Origin: Sulfuricella denitrificans
Lineage (GTDB): Bacteria > Pseudomonadota > Gammaproteobacteria > Burkholderiales > Sulfuricellaceae
Assembly (NCBI GenBank): GCA_002632355.1
Contig: NSJJ01000004.1
Coordinates: forward strand, 124,001-188,000
Length of the DNA: 64,000 nt
Direction: 5' to 3'
Of this stretch, positions 18,974 to 30,553 are shown piece by piece. A program made the translations under genes and the position numbers. A model generated the notes under the pieces. The model ran no database searches. It was not told where the DNA came from and saw nothing but the letters and a program-made list of their open reading frames with translations. Numbering within the stretch: position 1 is the stretch's first letter; the number at the start of each line of letters is the position of its first letter.

Positions 18974-20380
18974 TCAGTATTTTTTGCCGTAGTTCTTGCG
19001 GCTGCGCCGGCGCTTGGTATGGGCAGCCCGCTCTTCAGCCTCTGTCTTGGGTGCGGGCGTTCTACCCGCAAAAGGGTTCTGGCCCTGCTTGAACTGTACC
19101 CTGAGTGGAGTACCCTCAAGTTCAAAGGCTTTGCGGAAGGTACTTTCCAGATATCGCTTGTAGCTGTCAGCCACACCCGCCACTGCGGTGCCGTGCACAA
19201 TCACCAGCGGCGGATTGGAGCCCCCCTGATGTGCATAACGTAATTTTGGCCGGATCGGACCGATCTTGGGCGGCTGGTGTTTTTCTGTTGCAGCCATCAG
19301 CACCCGTGTCAGCATGGGGGTGGACATTTTCTTCATGGCAGCGGCAAAGGCGCTGTCGATAGACTTGAACAGACCGCCCACACCGCTACCCTGCAAGGCG
19401 GAAATGTAGTGATACTTGGCGAATTCAAGAAACTGCAGCTTGCGCGCCAGATCCCCCTTGATCACTTCACGCCGGGCTTCGTCCAGGCCGTCCCACTTGT
19501 TCACCGCGACCACAAGCGCCCTGCCCGCTTCCAGAATGAAGCCAGCAATATGTGCGTCCTGCTCGGAAACGTCCTGACGCGCATCCAGCACCAGCACGAC
19601 CACATTGGCGTCTTCGATGGCCTGCAATGTCTTGATGACAGAAAACTTCTCGATGGCTTCGAATACCTTGCCCCGCTTGCGCACGCCTGCGGTGTCAATC
19701 AGGGTATAGCGCCGGCCGTCGCGCTCCAGATCCATGTAAATGCTGTCGCGCGTCGTGCCTGGCTGATCGAAGGCAATAACCCGTTCCTCGCCAAGCAGGC
19801 GATTGACCAGTGTGGATTTGCCCACATTCGGGCGGCCGACGATGGCAACCTTGGGATGGTCTTCTTTATCCTCGATTTCCTGCTCATCGGGAAAACTTTC
19901 CAGCGCCAGCTCGATCAGGTCGCGCACACCTTCACCGTGAGCTGAGGAAATCACCAGCGGATCGCCCAGCGCCAGTTCATGAAATTCAGCTGCAACAACC
20001 TCGCGGCGCATGCCTTCAGCTTTGTTGACTGCAAGAAATACCGGACGACCCGCTTTGCGCAGGCCATCTGCAATGATCTTGTCCTGTGGCGTCAGCCCCT
20101 GGCGGGCATCTACCAGAAACACGATGCAATCCGCCTCATCCACAGCCTGCAGGGTCTGCTTCGCCATCTCGTGCAGGATGCCATCCCTGGCGACCGGTTC
20201 GAAGCCGCCAGTATCCACAACAAGGTAGGGTTTGCTGCCCACCAGGCCGTGACCATAATGACGGTCACGGGTCAGGCCAGGCAAATCAGCCACCAGCGCA
20301 TCACGACTCTTGGTCAGGCGATTGAAAAGCGTGGATTTTCCGACGTTAGGCCGCCCCACCAGAACCAGAGTCGGCTTCAT
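18974..20380 (-). CDS. der: Ribosome assembly GTPase Der (EngA)
   Basis: 468 residues with two tandem G domains: [14 protein letters not shown] near residue 8 with DTGGF, and [14 protein letters not shown] near residue 185 with DTAGV, each with its NKxD motif. A C-terminal KH-like domain ([12 protein letters not shown]) and a strongly basic tail follow. Der binds the 50S precursor and is essential for large-subunit maturation. The start overlaps the bamB stop (ATGA), an arrangement conserved in beta- and gammaproteobacteria. Confidence 0.97.
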   Translation of the reverse strand: MKPTLVLVGRPNVGKSTLFNRLTKSRDALVADLPGLTRDRHYGHGLVGSKPYLVVDTGGFEPVARDGILHEMAKQTLQAVDEADCIVFLVDARQGLTPQDKIIADGLRKAGRPVFLAVNKAEGMRREVVAAEFHELALGDPLVISSAHGEGVRDLIELALESFPDEQEIEDKEDHPKVAIVGRPNVGKSTLVNRLLGEERVIAFDQPGTTRDSIYMDLERDGRRYTLIDTAGVRKRGKVFEAIEKFSVIKTLQAIEDANVVVLVLDARQDVSEQDAHIAGFILEAGRALVVAVNKWDGLDEARREVIKGDLARKLQFLEFAKYHYISALQGSGVGGLFKSIDSAFAAAMKKMSTPMLTRVLMAATEKHQPPKIGPIRPKLRYAHQGGSNPPLVIVHGTAVAGVADSYKRYLESTFRKAFELEGTPLRVQFKQGQNPFAGRTPAPKTEAEERAAHTKRRRSRKNYGKKY

Positions 20381-21555
20381 CGGGCAACCAGCGAAAACAG
20401 GCCGCCATTGCGCGTCTGCACCAGCAGACTCTGCCCGAGCGACAAAGGCGTGGCGGCAATTGCGCTGCCATCGGTAGCTGCGCGTGCGGCAAAACTGCCA
20501 TCTTCACGCGACAGGAAGTGCACATAACCTTCCAGATCAGCCACGGCGACATGTTTTCCGATCACAACCGGCGCACTCAGGCGACGATTGAACAGTTTGT
20601 CCTGCTTCCACAGACTGGAGCCGCTACTCTTGTCCAGAGCATGCACCGCACCACGAATATCACTGACATAAAGCGAAGAAGCATCTGCAGACAGCCCGGA
20701 AACACTCGACATTTCCCGCGCCCAGAGCAGATTGCCATTAATCAATTCGAAGCAGGCCACCCGCCCCTGATAGGCTACGGCACAAATATTGCTGCCATCC
20801 ACCACCGGTTGGCTGGTCACATCGGCGATACGTTCCAGTTCAGTGGCTCCACGTGGCTGAGCCACGCTGGCTTCCCAGCCCAGAATCCCATTGGAAAGAG
20901 AAAGGGCCACCAGCTTGCCACCTGCATAGCCTGCAAACACGCCGCCACGCGACACCACTACACCAGCATGACTGCGAATCGCCAAAGACGGCAATGCACG
21001 CTGATACACCCACTTTCGCTTGCCATCGCGGGCATCCAGCCCGTAAATCTGCCCGTCCGCGGCACGTACCACGACAACGCCCTCAGCGGCCTGGGGTGCG
21101 CTCAGCACCTCGGATGAGACTCTGGATTCCCACACAGACTTTCCATCCAGATCGTATGCCAGAACTTCTCCCTTGCGAGTTGCGACCATAACCAGACCTG
21201 AACCCACACCAACTCCGGCTGAAAGCTTCCTGCCCGTTTCCACGCGCCACAGTTGTTTGCCACTCTCAACGTCAAAGCGGGCCAGCTTCCCGTCATGCCC
21301 AGCGGCAAAGACACTGCCATCCAGCACTGCCGGGGTAAACACATAATCTCCCGCACTGCCGATACCGGCCTGCCATTGAGACACGTATGACAAGCCTGGC
21401 CTGAATTCAGCCAGCGGCGCGGGTTTATCGACTTTGTCGTTGCCCCCCCACAAGCCAAAACCGGTTGAAATCGATTCGCCAAAGCCGGCGCAACCAGCAA
21501 GCGATAAAAACAGCAACCCGGCTAGCGGTGCCTGCAACGTCGTGCGAATATTCAT
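20377..21555 (-). CDS. bamB: Outer-membrane assembly lipoprotein BamB
   Basis: 392 residues. A signal peptide ends in the lipobox LSLAGC, so the mature protein is an outer-membrane lipoprotein facing the periplasm. The rest is a beta propeller of PQQ-like repeats ([52 protein letters not shown] and so on). BamB supports BamA in folding outer-membrane beta barrels. The ATG at 21555 overlaps the preceding stop as TGATG; a GTG one codon earlier is also possible. Confidence 0.93.
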   Translation of the reverse strand: MNIRTTLQAPLAGLLFLSLAGCAGFGESISTGFGLWGGNDKVDKPAPLAEFRPGLSYVSQWQAGIGSAGDYVFTPAVLDGSVFAAGHDGKLARFDVESGKQLWRVETGRKLSAGVGVGSGLVMVATRKGEVLAYDLDGKSVWESRVSSEVLSAPQAAEGVVVVRAADGQIYGLDARDGKRKWVYQRALPSLAIRSHAGVVVSRGGVFAGYAGGKLVALSLSNGILGWEASVAQPRGATELERIADVTSQPVVDGSNICAVAYQGRVACFELINGNLLWAREMSSVSGLSADASSLYVSDIRGAVHALDKSSGSSLWKQDKLFNRRLSAPVVIGKHVAVADLEGYVHFLSREDGSFAARAATDGSAIAATPLSLGQSLLVQTRNGGLFSLVAR

Positions 21556-22184
21556 CACCCCCCCAAACCGTCCAGTTTCAATTGCACCAGCGAACGATAG
21601 CCACTCGCCATGTCCATTTTTTCCAGAGCCAGTTTATATGAGGCGCGCGCTTCTGCACTCTTGCCGGAAGCCAGCAACACATCGCCCCTGAGGTCATTGT
21701 ACAAGGCGTCGAATCCCGAGCCATGCTTCGATTCCAGCAGCTTGAGTGCTTCTGTAAAGTTTTTCTCGTCTAGCAACACGCCTGCCATCTGCAGTCTTGC
21801 CGTATCCCTGATTTCTTCGCTTTTGGTCTGTTCCATCACCCATTGCAACTGGGCCTTGGCACTCTTGAAATCACCAGCTTCGTAGTTGGATTTGGCAGCT
21901 TGCAGTGCCGCACGTGGCGAATAAGCCGTACGAGGAAACCGATCCATCAGTTGGCCAGCGATTTCTCTCACGCCTTTAGCATCATGTTTTTCAGCCGCGC
22001 CCTGAAGATTTTCATACAATCCGGCAGCCTGTGTCGTTTGCTGGTGCTGATAATAGCGCCACCCTTGCATGCCGGACACAATCGCCACGAATACCGCCAC
22101 GCTTAGCAGAACGGTATTTCCATTCTGCTTCCACCATGCTTTGATGGCATCAATTTGTTCCTGCTCTTCCAGATCGTAAGCCAT
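21555..22184 (-). CDS. yfgM: YfgM-like periplasmic chaperone, tetratricopeptide protein
   Basis: 209 residues. A short cytoplasmic N-terminus (MAYDLEEQEQIDAIKAWWKQNG) is followed by one membrane helix (about 22-40) and a periplasmic TPR-like domain. The first 20 residues are diagnostic of the YfgM/UPF0070 family, which associates with the SecYEG translocon and helps periplasmic protein folding. It lies between hisS and bamB, its usual place in proteobacteria. Confidence 0.9.
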   Translation of the reverse strand: MAYDLEEQEQIDAIKAWWKQNGNTVLLSVAVFVAIVSGMQGWRYYQHQQTTQAAGLYENLQGAAEKHDAKGVREIAGQLMDRFPRTAYSPRAALQAAKSNYEAGDFKSAKAQLQWVMEQTKSEEIRDTARLQMAGVLLDEKNFTEALKLLESKHGSGFDALYNDLRGDVLLASGKSAEARASYKLALEKMDMASGYRSLVQLKLDGLGG

Positions 22185-22220
22185 AAATCACCTATAACAA
22201 TTATTCTTGCATCAAAAGGG

Positions 22221-23483
22221 TTAATTATCTTTTTTCATCACAACAATCGCATCATCTATGCTCATGCGTGCCTGGTCACCCAGGGTCCGCATTGGCTTGA
22301 GGCTGATCTGCCGGGCAGCGGCCTCGTCATCGCCAATAATCACGGCATAGCGCGCTCCACTTGAATCCGCTTTTTTCATCTGGGATTTGAAGCTGCCACC
22401 GCCGCAATGCAGGATGACATGCATACCCTGTTCACGCATCGCTTCTGCCGCCAGAAATGCGAAACGATCTGCGGCTTCGCCCTGATGCACCACATAAACG
22501 TCGGCAGCTTGCCCGGATGGGTTAAACCCCTGCTCTTCAAGCAACGCCAGCAAACGCTCCACCCCCATGGCGAAACCACAGGCGGGCGCTGGCTTGCCGC
22601 CAATCTGGGCGATCAGACCATCATATCTTCCACCTGCACACACTGTCCCCTGCGCACCCAGTCGGGTTGTCACCCATTCGAACACGGTGAAATTGTAATA
22701 ATCCAGTCCTCGTACCAGGCGTGGATTGATGCGGTACTCAATACCAGCTTCGCGCAACAGTCCCTGTACAGCCTCGAAATGCTTGAGAGAATCCTCGTCC
22801 AGATCATCGAGCAATTTAGGTGCTGCCTCGATCAACGCCTGCAGGGCAGGATTCTTGCTATCCAGCACACGCAAGGGATTGGTGTGCAGACGGCGTTTCG
22901 AGTCCTCGTCCAGCAGATTGAGGTGCTGTTCCAGATAATGCACCAGACGGGCACGATGACGCGCACGATCTTCCGAACTGCCAAGCGTATTGATCTCCAG
23001 AGTCACATCCTGAAGCCCCAACTGCTTCCACAGGCGCGCCGTCATCATGATTTGTTCCGCGTCCATGTCCGGGCCGGCAAAACCCAGAGATTCCACGCCG
23101 ACTTGATGGAACTGGCGGTAACGTCCCTTTTGCGGGCGTTCATGACGGAACATCGGGCCCATGTACCACAGTCGCTGCGGCGCAATGTAAAGCAGATTGT
23201 GCTGCAGCACAGCACGCACGCAAGATGCTGTCCCTTCCGGGCGCAAGGTCAGGCTTTCGCCGTTAAGGGCGTCGGTAAAGGTATACATCTCCTTTTCCAC
23301 AATATCGGTCACTTCTCCGATGGCGCGCTTGAACAACCCGGTCTGTTCCACGATGGGCATGCGGATACACTTGTAACCGTAGCTGTGCAGCCAACCGCGC
23401 ACCGTGTCCTCAAAGAACTCCCACAGGGCGGCGTGTTCCGGCAGGATGTCATTCATCCCGCGAATAGCTTGTATCTGACTCAT
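22221..23483 (-). CDS. hisS: Histidyl-tRNA synthetase
   Basis: 420 residues. Class II motifs are clear: IRGMNDILP at the N-terminus, motif 2 ([21 protein letters not shown]), the histidine-binding [15 protein letters not shown] and motif 3 ([12 protein letters not shown]). An anticodon-binding domain fills the last 90 residues. The enzyme charges tRNA-His. The frame is open 61 codons further upstream into ispG territory, but MSQIQAIRG is the conserved start. Confidence 0.97.
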   Translation of the reverse strand: MSQIQAIRGMNDILPEHAALWEFFEDTVRGWLHSYGYKCIRMPIVEQTGLFKRAIGEVTDIVEKEMYTFTDALNGESLTLRPEGTASCVRAVLQHNLLYIAPQRLWYMGPMFRHERPQKGRYRQFHQVGVESLGFAGPDMDAEQIMMTARLWKQLGLQDVTLEINTLGSSEDRARHRARLVHYLEQHLNLLDEDSKRRLHTNPLRVLDSKNPALQALIEAAPKLLDDLDEDSLKHFEAVQGLLREAGIEYRINPRLVRGLDYYNFTVFEWVTTRLGAQGTVCAGGRYDGLIAQIGGKPAPACGFAMGVERLLALLEEQGFNPSGQAADVYVVHQGEAADRFAFLAAEAMREQGMHVILHCGGGSFKSQMKKADSSGARYAVIIGDDEAAARQISLKPMRTLGDQARMSIDDAIVVMKKDN

Positions 23484-23499
23484 TTTGCTTGCAGGGTTC

Positions 23500-24585
23500 T
23501 CAGGTTTTTTGTTGTTTTGCTGCGATCTTGGCGCGCACTTCGCGCTCGATCTGGTCGACGATTTCGTCGTCGTTGACCTTGTGGCTGGGTTTGCCGTCCA
23601 TGTAAAGCAGGTTCGGTTCACCGCCTGCAAGGCCAATATCCGCTTCACGCGCTTCGCCCGGGCCATTCACCACGCAGCCGATCACTGCGACATCCAGATG
23701 TTCCAGAACATCCTCCAGGCGCTGTTCCAGAGCATTCACCACCTTGATGACGTCAAAATTCTGGCGTGAACAGGAAGGGCAGGCAATGATATTTACCCCC
23801 TTGTTGCGCAAATGCAGGCTTTTCAGGATATCGAAACCGACTTTCACCTCTTCCACCGGATCGGCAGCCAGGGAGACACGTATGGTGTCACCGATACCTG
23901 AAGCCAGGATCATGCCCAGCCCAATCGCCGACTTCACGCTACCGGAACGCAAGCCGCCCGCCTCGGTAATCCCCAGATGGAGCGGCTGCTCGATCTGGCT
24001 GGCTAGCAGTTTATACGCCTCCACCGTCATAAAAATTTCCGAGGCCTTGAGACTAACCTTGAAATCGGGAAAATTCAGGCGGTCGAGAATCTCGATATGG
24101 CGCAGGGCCGACTCCACCAGCGCGTCCGGCGTGGGTTCGCCATATTTTTTCTGCAGATCCTTTTCCAGTGAACCGGCGTTGACACCGATGCGTATCGGAA
24201 TGCCGTGATCCTTGGCCGATTGCACCACAGCCCTGACACGATCTTCACGGCCAATATTTCCGGGGTTGATGCGCAGGCAATCAGCGCCCAGTTCCGCTAC
24301 GCGCAAGGCGATTTTGTAGTCGAAATGGATATCGGTCACCAATGGCACAGGGGAACGCTTACGGATCATCCCGAAAGCTTCGGCCGCTTCCATCGAGGGA
24401 ACGGATACACGCACGATATCAGCACCCGCTTTGGCCGCGCGCTCGATCTGCGCCACAGTGGCGTCCACATCGGTAGTTTCTGTATTGGTCATGGTCTGCA
24501 CCGAAATGGGCGCATCGCCGCCAATCAACACATTACCCACCCTGATCTGCCGGCTCTTGCGGCGGGGAATTTCAACCTTGAACAT
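23500..24585 (-). CDS. ispG: 4-hydroxy-3-methylbut-2-enyl diphosphate synthase (IspG)
   Basis: 361 residues, the length of the short bacterial form. The N-terminal TIM-barrel region begins with [28 protein letters not shown]; iron-sulfur ligands are CPSC near residue 268 and a third Cys in [10 protein letters not shown] near residue 300. IspG converts methylerythritol cyclodiphosphate to HMBPP in the MEP isoprenoid pathway. It starts 2 bp after the rodZ stop and precedes hisS, as in many proteobacteria. Confidence 0.97.
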   Translation of the reverse strand: MFKVEIPRRKSRQIRVGNVLIGGDAPISVQTMTNTETTDVDATVAQIERAAKAGADIVRVSVPSMEAAEAFGMIRKRSPVPLVTDIHFDYKIALRVAELGADCLRINPGNIGREDRVRAVVQSAKDHGIPIRIGVNAGSLEKDLQKKYGEPTPDALVESALRHIEILDRLNFPDFKVSLKASEIFMTVEAYKLLASQIEQPLHLGITEAGGLRSGSVKSAIGLGMILASGIGDTIRVSLAADPVEEVKVGFDILKSLHLRNKGVNIIACPSCSRQNFDVIKVVNALEQRLEDVLEHLDVAVIGCVVNGPGEAREADIGLAGGEPNLLYMDGKPSHKVNDDEIVDQIEREVRAKIAAKQQKT

Positions 24586-24587
24586 AC

Positions 24588-25400
24588 TTACTCCAGAGTC
24601 AGGCGCGCAACTTCGGCCTTGGCGAATGCGGAAAGATCCACAGGCTGTCCTTTGTAAATCAGCTTCACATTGGGCGAGCTTCCGATCACCAGGGATAAGG
24701 GTGCTTCGCCTTCCACCACTTGGTCAGCGCCCACCATATTGTTTTGCGAATGGAGTATCTTGCCGTTTTTGTCGCGTACCTCAACCCAGGCACGGCCGGA
24801 AAACGTCATCGTCAACCGGGCCAGAGCCGTTTCAGGTGATATTGCGGATTCTTTGGAAGCTGGAGCGGCTGTCTCCGCAGTGGGCGAGACAACCGGTTCA
24901 GGTGCGGAAGGAACAGGTGCGGCTGCAACATGAGGCATCTGCGCCACTGGCAAGGCTGACCGGGGTACGGCCACTGATTTCGACTGTTCAGGCCCAAGCC
25001 ACTCCAACACGACCCAGGAAGCCACGGCAACGACAACGAAAACCATCATCAACCACTTCAACCATGGCTTGCTCTGATGCTCGGAAAAACTGATTTTTTG
25101 CGAAGGGGCCTGAATCTGGTGTGACGCCTCCTCCTGCTCAAAATTAAGCAACTCCATCAATGGCTCAGCATCAAGCTGAACCAGACGCGCATAATTCCTG
25201 ATAAAACCACGTACAAACGTACGGCCTGGCAGCTTTGAATAATCATCGATCTCGAGGGCAGCGATCTGCTTCTCGCTCAGACGCAATGCATGCACCACAT
25301 CAGCCAAACTCAAACCCTGGCTTTCCCGCTCGCGCTTGAGCCGTGCACCAGCCCCCTCTGCCACTGCTGCAGGAACGTGTTCTTCGAGAATATCAGTCAC
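24588..25400 (-). CDS. rodZ: Cytoskeletal protein RodZ
   Basis: 270 residues. A helix-turn-helix domain of the Xre type ([30 protein letters not shown], about 23-55) is followed by a membrane helix (about 112-130), a Pro/Ala-rich periplasmic linker and a C-terminal beta domain of the DUF4115 type. RodZ anchors MreB filaments to the inner membrane and keeps rod shape. The start is GTG at 25400, which overlaps the pilF stop (GTGA). Confidence 0.9.
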   Translation of the reverse strand: MTDILEEHVPAAVAEGAGARLKRERESQGLSLADVVHALRLSEKQIAALEIDDYSKLPGRTFVRGFIRNYARLVQLDAEPLMELLNFEQEEASHQIQAPSQKISFSEHQSKPWLKWLMMVFVVVAVASWVVLEWLGPEQSKSVAVPRSALPVAQMPHVAAAPVPSAPEPVVSPTAETAAPASKESAISPETALARLTMTFSGRAWVEVRDKNGKILHSQNNMVGADQVVEGEAPLSLVIGSSPNVKLIYKGQPVDLSAFAKAEVARLTLE

Positions 25401-26167
25401 TTCCGTCCCTCTGTCGAAACCGCGCTATCGAACTGACCATTACGATAGGCAATCGCTTCGCGCGAATCGGGAAAATGCTTTCTCAGCTGCAGGCCATAAT
25501 TTGCTTCCGCGTCGCGATTGCCCAGACGGTGGGCGATGCGCGCTCCGAGCCACAAACCTTCCGGAGTCGGCCCGCTTTTCATGAGCTGCTCAAGATAAAA
25601 CTGGGCATCGTTGTACCTGGCGCGACGGAACTGAATATCCGAGAGATAAAACAATGCCTGGGGCGGGGAAGGCTGAAACTTGATGGCGCGCAGAAAGAAT
25701 TCTTCCGCGCCCTGATCATCCCCCTTTTTCAGCGAGCACTGGCCTGCATTGAGATATGCCTTTTCCGGGGTGGTATAGAGCGGATTTTTCAATGCGCTCA
25801 TGAAATGGCCGATAGCCTCGTCAACACGATTGCGTTGGCAGAGAAACCAGCCGTAATTGTTATGTGCATCCGAATTGGTGTCATCGATGCTGAGAGAACG
25901 CCGAAAGCTCTCATCTGCCTTGTCGTACTCTCGCAGTTCCATATAAATCAGTCCAAGGATATTATGGGCTGGCGCATATCTGGAATCTGAGCGAATCGCT
26001 ATGTTGAGCTCTTCCAGGGCAACACCAAGTTTGCCCATGCCAAAATATCCGGCGCCGAGTTCAGTATGAATCTTGGCCCGCTTCGTATCGTCCGACTGCT
26101 GTTCCGCCAAGGCGGGAAACACCATGCAAGCCCACACGAACAACATCATCGCCAGCAGTTTTTTCAT
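25397..26167 (-). CDS. pilF: Type IV pilus biogenesis protein PilF/PilW
   Basis: 256 residues. A signal peptide (1-21) is followed by an array of tetratricopeptide repeats (for example [28 protein letters not shown], then [25 protein letters not shown]). In this family the protein pilots the PilQ secretin to the outer membrane and is usually a lipoprotein. Here the only cysteine in the leader (VWAC, residue 14) has an atypical lipobox and a signal-peptidase I site (ALAEQ) is also possible. The start overlaps the rlmN stop (ATGA). Confidence 0.88.
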   Translation of the reverse strand: MKKLLAMMLFVWACMVFPALAEQQSDDTKRAKIHTELGAGYFGMGKLGVALEELNIAIRSDSRYAPAHNILGLIYMELREYDKADESFRRSLSIDDTNSDAHNNYGWFLCQRNRVDEAIGHFMSALKNPLYTTPEKAYLNAGQCSLKKGDDQGAEEFFLRAIKFQPSPPQALFYLSDIQFRRARYNDAQFYLEQLMKSGPTPEGLWLGARIAHRLGNRDAEANYGLQLRKHFPDSREAIAYRNGQFDSAVSTEGRK

Positions 26168-27249
26168 ACGGCAGCCTCCACTATTTTGATCTGGGTCCGT
26201 CTGGTCTTATCCTGCACCTGCCCTGCCAGCTGGCCGCAGGCAGCATCGATATCATCCCCGCGCGTCTTGCGTGTGGTTGCCACCAGTCCTGCCTGCATCA
26301 GCTCATCGCGAAAACGCCGCATAGCTTCCGGACGGGAACGTTGGTAACCCGACATGGGAAAGGGATTGAAAGGGATCAGATTGAACTTGCAAGGCACATC
26401 CCTGACCAGCTCGATCAGTTGACGCGCATGAGCAACGCTGTCGTTAACACCGTCCAGCATGACATATTCGAAAGTCACGAAATCGCGCGGCGCTTTTTCG
26501 ATATAGCGCCGACAAGCAGCCATCAGCTCGGCCAAGGGATATTTGCGGTTGATTGGCACCAACTCATCGCGCAATCTGTCGCTGGGCGCATGCAGAGACA
26601 CGGCCAGCGCCACCGGGCAGGTATCGCGCAGACGGTCCATGGCCGGGACCAATCCTGAAGTACTCACCGTCACACGACGGCGCGACAGACCGTAGGCATG
26701 GTCGTCGAGCATGATATTGACAGCGGTCACCACATTGTCGAAATTGGCCAGCGGCTCGCCCATGCCCATCAGGACCACGTTGGAAATAATCCTTTCTCCC
26801 TTTGGGTCGCGTCCAAGTGCCTTGTTGGCCCACCACAACTGGCCGATGATTTCAGCCACCGAAAGGTTGCGGTTGAATCCCTGCCGGGCCGTGGAGCAGA
26901 AACTGCATTCCAGCGCACAACCCACCTGGCTGGAAATACATAAAGTTCCCCGTTCATCCTCGGGGATGAACACGGTTTCGATGCCGTTGCCGGCGCCGAC
27001 GTCGAGCAGCCACTTGCGGGTGCCGTCGTCAGACAATTGTTCCTTGATCAGCCGTGGTGGTTCAACCACGGCTGAAACGCTTAACTTCTCGCGCAGGGAC
27101 TTGGCCAGATCGCTCATGCGCGCGAAATCACTCTCGCCGAAATGATGCATCCAGCGCAAGACCTGTTTTGCACGAAACGGCTTCTCGCCGATCTCGGCAA
27201 AGAAAGCGGTAAGTTGCGGCAAATCGAAGTTGAGCAGATTAACGGCCAT
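26164..27249 (-). CDS. rlmN: Dual-specificity 23S rRNA/tRNA adenine-C2 methyltransferase RlmN
   Basis: 361 residues. The radical-SAM cysteines lie in [19 protein letters not shown], near residue 107. The second catalytic cysteine lies in [13 protein letters not shown] near the C-terminus. The enzyme methylates C2 of A2503 in 23S rRNA and of A37 in some tRNAs, using a protein-bound methyl group. The start overlaps the ndk stop (TAATG). Confidence 0.97.
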   Translation of the reverse strand: MAVNLLNFDLPQLTAFFAEIGEKPFRAKQVLRWMHHFGESDFARMSDLAKSLREKLSVSAVVEPPRLIKEQLSDDGTRKWLLDVGAGNGIETVFIPEDERGTLCISSQVGCALECSFCSTARQGFNRNLSVAEIIGQLWWANKALGRDPKGERIISNVVLMGMGEPLANFDNVVTAVNIMLDDHAYGLSRRRVTVSTSGLVPAMDRLRDTCPVALAVSLHAPSDRLRDELVPINRKYPLAELMAACRRYIEKAPRDFVTFEYVMLDGVNDSVAHARQLIELVRDVPCKFNLIPFNPFPMSGYQRSRPEAMRRFRDELMQAGLVATTRKTRGDDIDAACGQLAGQVQDKTRRTQIKIVEAAV

Positions 27250-27674
27250 TAGCGCGCGTAAACTTCCATCGCCGGGAAGAAATAGCAGATTTCCACTTTG
27301 GCGGTATCGGGGCCATCGGAACCATGCACTGCGTTGGCATCGATGCTTTCAGCGAAATCGGCGCGGATCGTGCCTTTTTCGGCTTTCTTGGGATCGGTTG
27401 CACCCATCAGTTCGCGGTTCATGGCAATTGCATTTTCGCCTTCCAGCACCTGGATCATCACCGGTCCGGAAACCATGAAATCCACCAGATCCTTGAAGAA
27501 AGGACGCTCGCGATGCACAGCGTAGAAACCTTCCGCTTCAGCACGGGAGAGATGTTTCAGTTTGGCAGCTGCGATCTTGAGGCCATTGCTTTCGAATCGG
27601 GAATAAATCTTGCCGATGAGATTCTTCGCCACGGCATCGGGTTTGATGATCGACAGGGTGCGTTCTACAGCCAT
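27249..27674 (-). CDS. ndk: Nucleoside diphosphate kinase
   Basis: 141 residues, the normal size. [20 protein letters not shown] opens the protein, and [13 protein letters not shown] contains the catalytic histidine (near residue 117). The enzyme balances nucleoside triphosphate pools. A GGAG site 7 bp before the ATG at 27674 fixes the start over an ATG four codons upstream. First gene of the ndk-rlmN-pilF-rodZ-ispG-hisS-yfgM-bamB-der run. Confidence 0.97.
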   Translation of the reverse strand: MAVERTLSIIKPDAVAKNLIGKIYSRFESNGLKIAAAKLKHLSRAEAEGFYAVHRERPFFKDLVDFMVSGPVMIQVLEGENAIAMNRELMGATDPKKAEKGTIRADFAESIDANAVHGSDGPDTAKVEICYFFPAMEVYAR

Positions 27675-27823
27675 TTGTATCTCCATTTTCAGGGTAAATA
27701 AAGCTTATTCAAAAACCCGGTAAAATAGCACGGAATCCCTATTAAATAAACCTCGCAGCGGCAAAAGCGAAGTGATAACATGCGCTGCATTCCTTCTGAC
27801 GACACTGAATACAGGAAGTTTCA

Positions 27824-28585
27824 ATGGCGGAGCAAGCAGTCCACGACGAACACGCCGAAATCAAGAAGCGCGCCATGCAGCGCCTCATTGTTGCCGGCAC
27901 CCTGGTTACAGCGGCCATCGTCGCTCTCACTGTCCTGAACCACAATCCGGAGCAGAGTACGCCTCCTGCAAGTAAAACCGTTGTGCCCGTCGACACAAAA
28001 CCCGAACCGCTTATTACTGAAGCCGCTGTGGCAAAAACTGCTGAAGAAATTCCCAGCGAGACGCCCCCCCCTGAGGCTCCTGTAGTTGAAACCCCTGCCA
28101 TTCCAGACAGTGAAGCCGCGCCAATCAAACTGCCAGAACCTCCCCCGCCTCAGGTGATTAACCGCAGCCATTCTTCGGCCCCACAGACGCCTCATCCAGG
28201 CACAACCCCGAAATCAAGGATAGAGACTGCCGCTTCGAATACTGCCGAACCCTCAAAAAACATCACGCCACAAGCTGTGACAATTTCCCCGGCACCCCCG
28301 GAAAAGAAAGCTGCCGAAGCTGCTGCCACTGCAAGCAAACCGGCCAGCCCCGCCGTCAAGACGCCTGAAATGCCCGCTCCCAAGGGTTATGTGGTTCAGT
28401 TAGGCCTGTTCTCCAACTATGAAAATGCCGTCCAGCTCCAGAAGCGGCTGGCAGATCATGGCATCAAGTCTTATACCGAAACGCGGCTTCATGTCGGCCC
28501 CTTCCAGAACAAGACCGAAGCCGATCAGGCCATGGCAAAAATCCGCAGCATGGGGATTAACGCGGTACTGGCCCCTGCTCACTAA
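27824..28585 (+). CDS. SPOR-domain cell-envelope protein
   Basis: 253 residues. A short cytoplasmic tail, one membrane helix (about 24-41), a long Pro/Ala/Glu-rich periplasmic linker (45-185), and a C-terminal SPOR domain (GYVVQLGLFSNYENAVQLQKRL to RSMGINAVL). SPOR domains bind denuded glycan strands of septal peptidoglycan, so a role at the division site is likely (FtsN/DedD-like). An AGGAAG site lies 5 bp before the ATG. It is divergent from ndk and precedes kup by 23 bp. Confidence 0.85.
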   Translation: MAEQAVHDEHAEIKKRAMQRLIVAGTLVTAAIVALTVLNHNPEQSTPPASKTVVPVDTKPEPLITEAAVAKTAEEIPSETPPPEAPVVETPAIPDSEAAPIKLPEPPPPQVINRSHSSAPQTPHPGTTPKSRIETAASNTAEPSKNITPQAVTISPAPPEKKAAEAAATASKPASPAVKTPEMPAPKGYVVQLGLFSNYENAVQLQKRLADHGIKSYTETRLHVGPFQNKTEADQAMAKIRSMGINAVLAPAH

Positions 28586-28608
28586 AACCCATCCAGCAGC
28601 AAATCTAA

Positions 28609-30489
28609 ATGTCCGCCGACTCTCATTCTCGACTCCCCGTGCTCGCCCTGGGTGCGCTCGGGATCGTTTACGGCGACATCGGCACCAGTCCGCTTTACAC
28701 CCTGAAAGAAGTTTTCGCGCCCAGCCCTCATCAACTACCGGCATCACCGGATAATATCCTCGGCATACTTTCGCTGATCCTGTGGTCGCTCATCATCGTT
28801 GTTTCGATCAAATACGTGGTCTTCATCATGCGTGCGGACAATCGCGGAGAAGGCGGCATCATGGCACTGATTGCGCTTGCATTGCGCGAGGCCGGGAACA
28901 ATCCGAGGCGCCAGCGCATGATCATGCTATTCGGCATCCTGGGCGCCTGCATGTTTTACGGCGACGGCATGGTCACGCCGGCCATTTCGGTGCTCTCTGC
29001 CGTGGAGGGCCTGGAAGTGGCGGCCCCCGCCCTGCACACCTACATCGTACCCATTTCACTTACGGTGCTATTCATCCTGTTTTTTGTACAGCGCCACGGC
29101 ACGGCAAGGGTCGGCACACTGTTTGGCCCGGTGATGCTGATATGGTTTGCCGTACTTGCCATACTGGGGGTTATCAGCATTGCCCAGACACCCGAAGTAT
29201 TGCAAGCCGCGAACCCGGCCTATGCCATCCACCTTTTCATCAGCCACAAGTGGCTTGCCTTCATCGCCCTGGGCGCTGTGGTGCTTGCTGTCACAGGAGG
29301 CGAAGCCTTGTATGCCGACATGGGGCACTTCGGACGCCAGCCGATCCAGCTTGCCTGGTTCAGTCTGGTTCTGCCTGGCCTGCTGCTCAATTATTTCGGT
29401 CAGGGCGCCCTGCTGCTGCGCGAACCGGGGGCGATCGTCAACCCCTTCTACCACCTGGCGCCGGAATGGAGCCTGTACCCCATGATCGGATTGTCTACAC
29501 TGGCCACAGTGATCGCCTCGCAAGCCGTGATCTCCGGTGCGTTCTCAGTCACGCGTCAGGCCATGCAGCTGGGCTACGTGCCGCGCATGCAGGTGCAGCA
29601 CACCTCGGAGCAGGAAAAAGGCCAGATCTATCTGCCCGCCATCAATTGGGCCTTGCTGGCGTCGGTGGTAGTCCTTGTACTGGGTTTCCGCTCTTCCGGG
29701 AATATGGCTGCTGCTTATGGCATTGCCGTCACCGGAGACATGGTCATCACATCCATTCTTGCCACATTCGTTTTCAGCCGCGCCCTGGGCTGGGGATGGA
29801 GCAGGGCCATCGCACTGTTCAGTATTTTCCTGGTGGTGGATCTCGCCTTCTTTGGCGCCAATATACTCAAAATCGCAGATGGAGGCTGGTTCCCCCTGCT
29901 TGCCGGCTTTGTGATTTTCACCCTGATGACCACATGGAAACGCGGTCGCCAGTTGCTCTACAAGCACATGGAAGGCGACGCGCTCGCCCTTGAACCCTTC
30001 ATCGAAAGCCTGGGCTATAGCGATATGGCTCGCGTAACAGGCACAGCGGTATTCATGACCCCCAACCCCAAGGGCGTGCCACAGGCACTGCTGCACAACC
30101 TCAAACACAACAAAGTGCTGCACGAACGCGTTGTGCTGGCCACAGTCGCCATCCAGGATATTCCCTACGTCGCCCAGGAAGAACGCGTCCGGATGGAATC
30201 ACTGCCCAACAACTTCTTTCGCATCACAGTGTCCTATGGTTTCATGGATGAACCCGATCTGCCGCGTGACCTGACCCTGTGCTGTGCGCAGCACGGCATA
30301 GAACTCAATATGATGGACACGTCTTTTTTCATCGGCCGCGAAACCCTGATTCCCCGTGTCGGATCTGAAATGTGCCTGTGGCGGGAAAAACTCTTCGTCA
30401 GCATGTTTCGCAACGCTGGCAGTGCAACGGATTTCTTCAAGTTGCCGCCCAACCGCGTGGTAGAGCTCGGCACACAGATCATGCTTTAG
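28609..30489 (+). CDS. kup: Low-affinity potassium transporter Kup
   Basis: 626 residues. The family signature [16 protein letters not shown] stands at the N-terminus, and about twelve hydrophobic segments occupy the first 440 residues, followed by a cytoplasmic C-terminal domain. Kup is a proton-coupled K+ symporter of the KUP/HAK/KT family in the inner membrane. The ribosome site is weak. It may be co-transcribed with the SPOR-domain gene. Confidence 0.95.
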   Translation: MSADSHSRLPVLALGALGIVYGDIGTSPLYTLKEVFAPSPHQLPASPDNILGILSLILWSLIIVVSIKYVVFIMRADNRGEGGIMALIALALREAGNNPRRQRMIMLFGILGACMFYGDGMVTPAISVLSAVEGLEVAAPALHTYIVPISLTVLFILFFVQRHGTARVGTLFGPVMLIWFAVLAILGVISIAQTPEVLQAANPAYAIHLFISHKWLAFIALGAVVLAVTGGEALYADMGHFGRQPIQLAWFSLVLPGLLLNYFGQGALLLREPGAIVNPFYHLAPEWSLYPMIGLSTLATVIASQAVISGAFSVTRQAMQLGYVPRMQVQHTSEQEKGQIYLPAINWALLASVVVLVLGFRSSGNMAAAYGIAVTGDMVITSILATFVFSRALGWGWSRAIALFSIFLVVDLAFFGANILKIADGGWFPLLAGFVIFTLMTTWKRGRQLLYKHMEGDALALEPFIESLGYSDMARVTGTAVFMTPNPKGVPQALLHNLKHNKVLHERVVLATVAIQDIPYVAQEERVRMESLPNNFFRITVSYGFMDEPDLPRDLTLCCAQHGIELNMMDTSFFIGRETLIPRVGSEMCLWREKLFVSMFRNAGSATDFFKLPPNRVVELGTQIML

Positions 30490-30517
30490 CAACACCCCTC
30501 GCAATGGCAATGCAGCC

Positions 30518-30526
30518 TGTTATAAT
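30518..30526 (+). promoter_or_regulatory. Extended -10 promoter of prfC
   Basis: TGTTATAAT is an extended -10 element (TGnTATAAT) 28 bp before the prfC start. A -35 match is lacking, which is usual for this promoter type. Confidence 0.45.
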
Positions 30527-30553
30527 TACAGACTTTTTCCCGCCATTCAGATC

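Noticed and set aside
23484-23666. N-terminal extension of hisS
   Set aside because: The 61 extra codons overlap the ispG 3' end in another frame and are unlike HisS.
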